A stretch of DNA of 64,000 nt from assembly GCA_965203345.1 (NCBI GenBank), contig CBDBCK010000028.1, forward strand, positions 1,178,001 through 1,242,000. The letters run 5' to 3'. Within the stretch, counting starts at the first letter, position 1. Each line of letters starts with the position of its first letter. Positions 54,760 through 62,253 of the stretch are shown here, piece by piece. This DNA is from CBDBCK01 sp965203345 (GTDB lineage: Bacteria > Chloroflexota > Dehalococcoidia > Lucifugimonadales > Lucifugimonadaceae). The position numbers were made by a program, and so were the translations under genes. Under the pieces are notes generated by a model. That model saw nothing but the letters and a program-made list of their open reading frames with translations, did not search any database and had not been told where the DNA came from.

Positions 54760-56844
54760 CTACTTATTAACCACCAAGTAAGGAGGCTGGGTTGCTTGTA
54801 TCCTTTCTGCAGAGTGTTCCTTCTCAGAAAAAGACAGAAGCCGTCCCCCTATCCCCAAAGAGACGTCAGGCTCTAGTCGTACAACTGGACCCGCGGGGCG
54901 ACCATTGACGCGCACGCTTGTGCTTTCGAGGATACGGTTGTAGTGGAACTCCACCCAACCTCTGCGGAAGCGAAAGGAGGCGTTCCGCAACAGAAGATCC
55001 TCAACCTCTGAAGCCGTTACTATGCTAGGGCTGAATAGTCGTTTGCGAAGTGGTCGTTTCAGGCTTGAGAAATCGACCACTACCCTCCCAATGTCGTCGT
55101 ACAGAACACCAAACGGTTGAGGGCGTCTCATAGCCATATACAAAGCTAACAAAATAATCAGCACCATCAACGCCGCCGTGCCCCAAAACCAGGTCGGAAA
55201 TCCGTACAAACTGTCAGGGATCAACGGAGTCCCAACCCCTGTAAATAGCTTGTCGGAGACCTGCGAAAGGGAGTAAACCCTGCTCACGTGCTCACTATCC
55301 AGATATGTCGTAAGTGAGTAATCTCCCTCTTCCCTTGAAGTACCGTATATATTGAATTGCCACGCCATACCGTTCTCAACTATAGACACAGGCGTCACTT
55401 CACCTTCAAACGTCTTGGCACCGTCCGCAAATTGGGCTGACAGCTCTTCCGGCAGCACGAGGTGTGGTCGGCCATCAAGTGTAACCTCCGCCACTCCCGC
55501 CAAAAACCTTTGCCCTACTTCTATCGGTTCTTCAAGATCGAAGGAGCTCAAGGACAGTTCGGGAAAGTGCTCAGTGCGGAAATAAGTCTCATTCTCTACA
55601 GTTCCGCTGTAATCGAGCCAACGCAGCCTCAACAACGTGCCGTTGACTCCCTGAACGTCCACGTGGTGAACCGTCGCAGAATATATGCCGTCCCCTGCTG
55701 TAGCGTCTCCGTCCAGGCCGTTATCCTGCATCTCATAGGTGGCGGTCTTGCCCGTCGCGTCTGTAATTCTCGCCTCTATAAAAGCCCCCGAAATAGTCTG
55801 CATCTTACCTTCAATGAACGGAGCAGCAGACAAGCTGAAGTCCGCGCTTATAGGAAAAATATCCGAGTCTACCAGCTGCAGCTCTAAAGGGTTGTTAGTC
55901 TCTGAGTGCGCCAGGAACAGTCCGGAGCCTCGTCCCACTACTACCCAATGCCCCGGAGCGGGTGACTCCAGACGCGCCGTCAGCAGGTTTGGTGATTCAG
56001 AAATGCTTATACCCTTCCCGGTAGACTCCATCGCTGTACCGTCCGGCCCATGAAGAGTAAACTCCGCCGTTGGGTCGGATTTGTAAAGCACAATCAACGA
56101 CGAGTCAGTATAAGGAGCCACAGACACTATACCCGCCACGCTTGAACTCTCCAGCTCCATATTCACAAAGGCTTCTGCCGTTATACCAGACGTATATTGC
56201 ACAAATTCACTCACGCCTTCGGACCCTCCCATATGGAAAATGGACCCATTGGTCATAGTTGAAAGTTCACCCATTACCCTCTGCGATTCAACCGAGGAGC
56301 TCGGCAGAGTTACAGCGTCCAGTACCCAGCCCTGGTCTACAAAGAGAGAGGCCAGGGTACGCATTCCCTCCAGTGTGGTTTCCGACTGGTCAACAAGCAA
56401 AGCAGGCGTTATAAAAATAGCACGGCTACCCTTCGGAGCCGCATTCTCCAGGAAGTAGCTGTAAATGTAGGCCGCTGCCCCCAGTACATCGGAACTCGCT
56501 TCCGCGGGCGCGGGTAGATCATCCAACGTTCGCCGGATAGAATCAAACTTGAACCTGGTTTCAACCGTCGCAACGTCACCCGGAACCTCGCTGAAAAGTA
56601 ATACGCGGGCGGAGTTTCGATCTACAACGTCCAGCGTCGTAAAAAACGCGGTACGCATATTTGACGCGTCATCAGAGCTAAGGGCAGCGTCCGTATCCAG
56701 CGCAAACATCAAGATTCCTTTACCGGTGTCTGCCCCTTGCTCCTCCTCAGATTGACCTGAAACAGATAAGGAGTTCAGGGTCAGGGTTAACGCCGAGACG
56801 ATAACCGCGCAAAATATGAACAGTAGCCTGTAGTTGTAACTCAT
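54760..56844 (-). CDS. VWA-like secreted/membrane protein with choice-of-anchor-type domain
   Basis: A 694-residue membrane protein. An N-terminal signal segment ('LLFIFCAVIVSALTLTLNSLSVSG') is followed by a VWA-like domain (about 40-240) whose MIDAS is degenerate: 'FALDTDAAL' replaces DxSxS. A calcium-like 'DNGLDGDATAGDGIYSA' segment follows (about 380), then a membrane helix 'WFWGTAALMVLIILLALYMAM' near residue 555. The cytosolic tail of about 120 residues has an FHA-like ending 'SVRVNGRPAGPVVRLEPDVSLGIGG'. It resembles no named family I can recall exactly. ATG start. Possibly a sensor or scaffold of the envelope (inference). Confidence 0.7.
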   Translation of the reverse strand: MSYNYRLLFIFCAVIVSALTLTLNSLSVSGQSEEEQGADTGKGILMFALDTDAALSSDDASNMRTAFFTTLDVVDRNSARVLLFSEVPGDVATVETRFKFDSIRRTLDDLPAPAEASSDVLGAAAYIYSYFLENAAPKGSRAIFITPALLVDQSETTLEGMRTLASLFVDQGWVLDAVTLPSSSVESQRVMGELSTMTNGSIFHMGGSEGVSEFVQYTSGITAEAFVNMELESSSVAGIVSVAPYTDSSLIVLYKSDPTAEFTLHGPDGTAMESTGKGISISESPNLLTARLESPAPGHWVVVGRGSGLFLAHSETNNPLELQLVDSDIFPISADFSLSAAPFIEGKMQTISGAFIEARITDATGKTATYEMQDNGLDGDATAGDGIYSATVHHVDVQGVNGTLLRLRWLDYSGTVENETYFRTEHFPELSLSSFDLEEPIEVGQRFLAGVAEVTLDGRPHLVLPEELSAQFADGAKTFEGEVTPVSIVENGMAWQFNIYGTSREEGDYSLTTYLDSEHVSRVYSLSQVSDKLFTGVGTPLIPDSLYGFPTWFWGTAALMVLIILLALYMAMRRPQPFGVLYDDIGRVVVDFSSLKRPLRKRLFSPSIVTASEVEDLLLRNASFRFRRGWVEFHYNRILESTSVRVNGRPAGPVVRLEPDVSLGIGGRLLSFSEKEHSAERIQATQPPYLVVNK

Positions 56845-57312
56845 AACTTACCTACTCCATACAAAAGGGGCGGCGTACAGTCACAATCGCCGCGCAAAAG
56901 CCCCACTAGAAAGAGGTCTATACGTACGAAGGTTACCCGCCACGGAGATACGTCGCCGCACGGCGTTCTATACGACTTATGGGAAATTTAGAGAACAAAC
57001 AGGGAAAAACGCTCACCGTGCTACCTTATCAAACCTCGGTATTCTCGGTATTCATGGAGCCTGAGCGATCCTTCATGCGCCTACCACTGTACCGCCGCGC
57101 TTTCCATGACGTCCCTTTACCTTATAATATCTAGGAGAAGAACAGGCTCATGTGGTAGCCACTATTTATACTTCATGGTGTTTTTTACTTTGTTTTTGCT
57201 ATGAAGTTTGCTGAAATCACCAGGCAGCCTTGTCATATCAGGCGTTCAGTGTATATGCTAATTCTCAAGAGCTTATGAAAATCACGGGATGAGATAAAGA
57301 CCATAAAAGCCA
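56845..57312. other. Divergent spacer with candidate promoter and duplicated start segment
   Basis: A 468-bp divergent region. A perfect TATAAT at 57123-57128 with TTTCCA 16 bases upstream (57101-57106) may be the promoter of the MR/MLE gene, leaving a leader of about 175-180 bases. At 57275 the bases ATGAAAATCACGGG repeat the first codons of the following gene but run into TGA at once. No other gene is seen. Confidence 0.55.
57101..57128 (+). promoter_or_regulatory. Candidate sigma70-type promoter for the MR/MLE gene
   Basis: TTTCCA (57101-57106), 16-base spacer, then a consensus TATAAT (57123-57128). Only the -10 is a strong match. It reads toward the MR/MLE gene at 57313. Confidence 0.4.
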
Positions 57313-58563
57313 ATGAAAATCACAGGACTACGAACCACCGTTTATGAACACTCCCTCACCCGGAGGATGGGCGACGCCAACTCTCCGTCCGGTCGTGTAC
57401 AGGGCAGCGCCTGTCTAGTGGAGCTGACCACGGATGAAGGACTCATCGGCATAGCATTCGGATCAGGAGGTGCAAGGCAGCAGATGCAGTCTCTGGTCAA
57501 CCGTGCGCTGCTGGGAGAAGATCCAAGGCACGTCAAAGGGCTATGGCAAAGAATGGTAAGCCTGGCCTTCAAAGCTGGGCATTACGGCATAATCAACGAC
57601 GCAATATCTGCCCTGGACGTCGCACTATGGGACCTTAAGGCAAAATACAACGGTGAACCCCTATGGAAAACATTGGGAGGGTCACGGCCAAAGGCGGCCG
57701 CATACGCTTCAGGTCTGGACATGCCGCTGTCCGACGACGATATAGAAGCGTGGTACCGAAAAATGGCGCAAGGATGGGGATTTTCCGCCGGCAAGCTCAA
57801 GGTCGGATTAGATCAAGACGCAGACATGAGGCGCATAGAACGTATGCAAAGAGGCCTGGAAACCGCTGACAAGACCACCATTCTCTACGTAGACGCTAAC
57901 GAGTTCTGGTCTCCCAAACAGGCAATAAGAAAAGTGAGAGAGATGGAGGAGCGGTTCGATATAGGATGGGTTGAAGAGCCTTGCCGAAGGTGGGACTTCC
58001 TGGGTCTCCGTAGAATATCAGACGCCATAAAGGCACCCGTTTGCGCAGGTGAAAACCTTGACACCCTTGGCGAATTCTTGCCCTACTTTCACAACCGGTC
58101 CGCCGACGTTGTGCAGGTATCCGCGGGGATGACCGGCATAACCTGTGCTTTACAGCTCGCAGACGCCGCTTACGGCCTGGAACTGCCTGTAACCCTTGGA
58201 GGTTCACCAGGCAACCTGCACGCTCACCTCGCACCCGCAATACCAAACTTCATGACTATGGAAGTACAGGAACCGGAACCGGTGGACGGAGTGATGACCT
58301 CTGACGTAACTATAAAGGACGGGACGGCTATCCCCGGCAACAAGCCAGGCAACGGGCTAGACGTAAACAGAGACGCACTCAAGGCGCAAGAAGTGAGCGT
58401 AGTCTCCTCTTCCGCGGGACCCTCACCCTTCGGCAGACGGCCGGGAGCAGGGTTATGGGACAATCCCCCCACCCGGGAAGAAAGAAAGGCAGCAGCTTCG
58501 GGTGTATCAGGGCATGAGTACGCCCCACCTCACGCTGCGACCTCCGCAAAGGACACTACTTAA
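57313..58563 (+). CDS. Enolase-superfamily (MR/MLE) dehydratase/racemase, copy 1
   Basis: A 416-residue protein of the mandelate racemase/muconate lactonizing enzyme group. An N-terminal capping domain (about 1-120) precedes a barrel whose Lys pair is in 'AGKLKVGLD' (KxK). The three metal ligands are in 'YVDANEFWSP', 'WVEEPCRRWD' and 'CAGENLDTL'. An unusual C-terminal tail of about 45 residues, rich in Pro/Ser/Ala, follows 'SPFGRRPGAGL'. The reaction (acid-sugar dehydration or racemisation) is not predictable. ATG start. The second paralog lies 1.2 kb downstream, beyond a methyltransferase. Confidence 0.9.
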   Translation: MKITGLRTTVYEHSLTRRMGDANSPSGRVQGSACLVELTTDEGLIGIAFGSGGARQQMQSLVNRALLGEDPRHVKGLWQRMVSLAFKAGHYGIINDAISALDVALWDLKAKYNGEPLWKTLGGSRPKAAAYASGLDMPLSDDDIEAWYRKMAQGWGFSAGKLKVGLDQDADMRRIERMQRGLETADKTTILYVDANEFWSPKQAIRKVREMEERFDIGWVEEPCRRWDFLGLRRISDAIKAPVCAGENLDTLGEFLPYFHNRSADVVQVSAGMTGITCALQLADAAYGLELPVTLGGSPGNLHAHLAPAIPNFMTMEVQEPEPVDGVMTSDVTIKDGTAIPGNKPGNGLDVNRDALKAQEVSVVSSSAGPSPFGRRPGAGLWDNPPTREERKAAASGVSGHEYAPPHAATSAKDTT

Positions 58564-58638
58564 AAAGCGCAAAAACGTCCCTCTCCTCCAAAAGCGCCGG
58601 CGCTGCTATGTTTACAAGATTTAAAGCTCCTGACAAAA

Positions 58639-59796
58639 ATGAAATACAGAAAAATAGCCCTACAATACGACGAGAGGCTGACCAACGAAGAGATACGCGC
58701 ACTTGAACTGTTCAACTCACTCTTTCCAAAAGAGCAGATCTCTCTAGCCTACGAAGATCGCCAGGTAACCGCCAGTCTGCGCGAGGTTGGTATAAACAAG
58801 CTGGAAACCGTAACGCGCGACCTTGCCGTCCACTCAGTTAAGCCCATATTTTCCGACCTGTTGAACGCCATCCTCCAGATAGGCAGCTACGGCATAAACA
58901 ACGGCAAAAGAAACTACACCGAATACAACCAGGAGCGCAAAGTAAAAGGACGCAAGGAGAAAGAGAAAACAAGAGGGAGACACTACTACGCAGAAGGCAG
59001 CACCTTCTCAAAACAAAACGTAACCCTTCCCGCCGACTACCAAAACTGCATCATCGTAGACGACAGTGAAGCCGTCCTCCAAAACCTCCCCGACAACTGC
59101 ATAGACCTGATCTTCACCTCCCCGCCTTACAACTTCGGGCTTGAATACAGGGAAGATGAAGACGCAAGCCTGTGGGAAGACTACTTTCAGAAGCTCTTCC
59201 AGATATTCAAACAGTGCGTCCGGGTGGTCAAGTACGGCGGCAGGATAGCCGTCAACGTCCAGCCGCTGTTCTCCGACTACATACCAAGCCACCACCTCAT
59301 AAGCAACTTCTTCATAAGACAAAAGCTTATATGGAAAGGGGAAATTATATGGGAAAAGAATAACTACAACTGTAAATACACCGCGTGGGGCAGCTGGAAG
59401 AGCCCAGGCAATCCCTATTTGAAATACACATGGGAGTTCATAGAGCTGTTCTGTAAGGGAGACCTGAAAAAGCCAGGCTCCAGGGACAACGCAGACGTCT
59501 CGGCCGAAGAGTTCAAAAAATGGGTAGTGGGCAAGTGGTCCATCGCACCCGAAAGGAACATGCAGCAGTACGGACACCCGGCGATGTTCCCTGAAGAGCT
59601 GGCCGAGAGGGTGCTTAAACTGTTCAGCTTTAAGGGTGATACAGTGCTGGATCCTTTCAACGGAGCTGGAACAACTACAGCCGTCGCAAACAGGCTGAAC
59701 AGGAACTACCTGGGAATAGATATATCCCCCGACTACTGCGAAGCGGCGGAACGGAGACTACAAGATACGGAAGTATACACGGAGACAAGGCTTTGA
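58639..59796 (+). CDS. DNA methyltransferase (SPPY class, beta arrangement)
   Basis: A 385-residue DNA methyltransferase. The catalytic motif IV is 'DLIFTSPPYNFGLEY' (SPPY at 161-164). Motif I, 'VLDPFNGAGTTTAVA', is near the C-terminus (about 336-350), giving the beta order IV...I, then 'YLGIDISPDYCEAAERRL'. SPPY favours N4-cytosine or N6-adenine methylation. The first 130 residues are a separate, highly charged domain ('ERKVKGRKEKEKTRGR') I do not recognise. No restriction enzyme is adjacent. Its TGA stop overlaps the TTG start of the next gene, so translation is coupled to an enolase-superfamily gene, which is unusual. Confidence 0.92.
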   Translation: MKYRKIALQYDERLTNEEIRALELFNSLFPKEQISLAYEDRQVTASLREVGINKLETVTRDLAVHSVKPIFSDLLNAILQIGSYGINNGKRNYTEYNQERKVKGRKEKEKTRGRHYYAEGSTFSKQNVTLPADYQNCIIVDDSEAVLQNLPDNCIDLIFTSPPYNFGLEYREDEDASLWEDYFQKLFQIFKQCVRVVKYGGRIAVNVQPLFSDYIPSHHLISNFFIRQKLIWKGEIIWEKNNYNCKYTAWGSWKSPGNPYLKYTWEFIELFCKGDLKKPGSRDNADVSAEEFKKWVVGKWSIAPERNMQQYGHPAMFPEELAERVLKLFSFKGDTVLDPFNGAGTTTAVANRLNRNYLGIDISPDYCEAAERRLQDTEVYTETRL

Positions 59797-60965
59797 AAAT
59801 CACAGACTACAGGCTTGAGCTATACGTCCAGAAGATGGACAGAGCTATAGGAGACGCCAACTACCCGGCAGGTGAAGACCTGATGAGCTCCGCCCTGCTA
59901 TGGATCCATACCGACGAAGGGATAAGCGGCATAGCGCCCGCGGGTAACCGCCTGGTCGAGAAACTGTTCCCGCTCATAGAAGGCGAGGATCCTCGCGGCG
60001 TAGCGGGTCTATGGAACAAGATGACTGACGCCGTACACAAGAACAATAAGGAAGGGTTGATAGCCGACGCTATATCAGCCATAGACGTAGCGCTATGGGA
60101 CCTGAAAGCGAAAATTGCAGGCGAGCCCCTGTGGCGCACCCTTGGAGCGCGTGAAGGCAGGGTCAAGGTCTACGCGTCCGACATAGGCTACAACCTGTCG
60201 GAAGAGGAGCTCTTCTCCTTCTACTCCCGAATGGCGGACGCAGGCGTAGAAGGCGGCAAGATAAAGGTGGGCTTAAGCATGGAGGACGACCTCCGGCGCA
60301 TAGGCGTAATGAGGGAAGCCTTCTCAAAGACCAAGGCGCGACCATACCTGATGATAGACTCCAACGAGTACTGGAGCCCCAAGCAGGCTGTCAGAGCCAT
60401 ACACCGCATCGAAAAGGACTATGACCTCTTCTGGGCAGAAGAGCCAGCGAGAAGATGGGACGTAGAAGGTTTGAGGCAGGTAACACGCTCCATATCAGCT
60501 ATGGTAGCATCAGGAGAAAATCTAAACGGACCGGATGAAGCCGCACCGCTCATAGCAGGCCAGGCTGTAGATATCCTCAACATAGGAGTCCGCCAGTCGG
60601 GAATAACCGGCGCTATGAAATGCGCAAACCTCGCCTTCGCGTACGAGATACCGGTAACCATGATGAACTGCCCGGCAAACTTCATGGCACACCTGGCAGC
60701 AGCTCTCCCCAACCATTCAATGATGGAGGTAGTAGACCCGGGACGAGAAGCCGCTTTCCAGTCGTGGGACAACCACGTTGAAGAAGGATGGATACTCCTT
60801 GGAGACGCCCCCGGTCTGGGGATAACCATAAACGAAGACGCTCTACAAAAACTGCAGGCGAAAGAATGGGACCATGAACCCAGGTTCCCTTTCTCAAGAC
60901 GCGAAGGCGCAGGTTTACTCATAAAGGAAATAGCCCCCGGTGAAGTCCCATGGAAACCGGCATAG
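59793..60965 (+). CDS. Enolase-superfamily (MR/MLE) dehydratase/racemase, copy 2
   Basis: A 390-residue paralog of the 57313 gene. Capping domain with 'RAIGDANYPAGEDL', then barrel residues: KxK in 'GGKIKVGLSMED', metal ligands in 'LMIDSNEYWSP', 'WAEEPARRWD' and 'ASGENLNGPDE'. The ending 'FPFSRREGAGL' matches 'SPFGRRPGAGL' of copy 1. Start is TTG at 59793, overlapping the methyltransferase stop (TTGA). The shared 'KITD/KITG' start suggests a local duplication. Substrate probably a sugar acid or other alpha-protonated acid (family knowledge). Confidence 0.9.
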   Translation: MKITDYRLELYVQKMDRAIGDANYPAGEDLMSSALLWIHTDEGISGIAPAGNRLVEKLFPLIEGEDPRGVAGLWNKMTDAVHKNNKEGLIADAISAIDVALWDLKAKIAGEPLWRTLGAREGRVKVYASDIGYNLSEEELFSFYSRMADAGVEGGKIKVGLSMEDDLRRIGVMREAFSKTKARPYLMIDSNEYWSPKQAVRAIHRIEKDYDLFWAEEPARRWDVEGLRQVTRSISAMVASGENLNGPDEAAPLIAGQAVDILNIGVRQSGITGAMKCANLAFAYEIPVTMMNCPANFMAHLAAALPNHSMMEVVDPGREAAFQSWDNHVEEGWILLGDAPGLGITINEDALQKLQAKEWDHEPRFPFSRREGAGLLIKEIAPGEVPWKPA

Positions 60966-61056
60966 TGGAGAACTGTAACGGTTGGCAAGAGGTTGATGTG
61001 ATGGATTGGAAATATTGCCAGAAAATATCAAAGAGAGTATCAAAGGAAAATATGTG

Positions 61057-62253
61057 ATGCTACAAGAAAAGGCTAATTTAGAAAGTTGGACAAAAATGAA
61101 ATTTTCTGACTTTTGTGAAATTACAAGAGGGAGTTCACCGCGACCTATTCATAATTATATTGCACAATTTGGTACGCCATGGGTAAAAATTGCTGATGCC
61201 ACTGAGACAAACTCAAGATACATATTCAAAACAAAAGAATTTATTAAACCTGAAGCAGAATCTAGTAGTAGAGTTGTCTATCCGGGAGATTTTATTATTT
61301 CTAATAGTGCAACACCAGGCTTACCGAGGTTTATGAAAATCCGTGCTTGTATTCATGATGGATGGCTATTGCTTCGTGAGATTAAAAATGTTGATAAATT
61401 ATTTTTATATTACCTAATTTTGAAAGAAAGAAAATCATTATTAGTACAAGGTAATGGAACTATTTTTACTAATTTGAAAACAGACATACTCAAGAATTAT
61501 TCTATCCTGTTCCCTCCACTCCCCGAACAAGAATCTATCGTCGAAATGCTATCATCCCTTGACGACAAGATAGACCTGCTACACCGCCAGAACAAAACCC
61601 TTGAAGATATGGCGCAGACACTGTTTCGGCAGTGGTTTGTGGAAGAGGCGGATGAAGGGTGGGAGACTAGCACCATCTCCGATGAATTTGATTTTACAAT
61701 GGGACAATCGCCACCCGGAGATTCCTACAATGAAAAAGGGATAGGTGTTCGGATGTTTCAAGGAAATGCAGATTTTGGTTTTAGATTCCCGCAAAATAGA
61801 GTATATTCGACTACACCTAAGCGCTTTGCAGAGAGATATGATACCTTGATTAGTGTGCGAGCCCCTGTTGGCGAACAGAATATGGCTAAAGAGAAATGTT
61901 GCATCGGCAGAGGTGTAGCCGCTATCCGTCACAGAAAAAGCAAAGAATTTTATACATACACTTATTTCAAAATGAAGTCGCTAATGGAAAAAATAAAGTA
62001 ATTCAACAGTACAGGAACGGTATTCGGAGCCATTACTAAAACTGATTTGGGTAGAATAGAAACCGTAAAACCACAACTAGAATACATTACTAGTTTTGAG
62101 AAACATACAAGGCCATTAAACGACAAGATTATTAGAAATTCCGAACATACCGATATACTCGAAAATCTACGTAATATTTTATTGCCAGCACTTATGAATG
62201 GAAAAATAAAAGTCAAAAATATCAATTCATACTTTAAAAGAGAATCATCATGA
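61057..62253 (+). pseudogene. hsdS: Type I restriction specificity subunit HsdS with an in-frame stop
   Basis: Two target-recognition domains around a central conserved helix. TRD1 begins 'SDFCEITRGSSPRP'. The central coil is 'PPLPEQESIVEMLSSLDDKIDLLHRQNKTLEDMAQTLFRQWFVE' (about 61513-61640). TRD2 follows, 'FTMGQSPPGDSYNEKG'. A TAA at 61999-62001 interrupts the frame inside TRD2, but the same frame continues to 62253 ('FNSTGTVFGAITKTDLGRIE...NLRNILLPALMNGKIKV'), the typical HsdS end. ATG at 61057 has an AAAGGA upstream; an upstream TTG at 61006 is possible. The stop codon overlaps the next gene (ATGA). The HsdM gene is not upstream. Confidence 0.9.

Noticed and set aside
61999..62001. Programmed readthrough of the hsdS TAA
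   Set aside because: No known readthrough context or structure is visible. TAA is the most efficient stop, so mutation or error is simpler.
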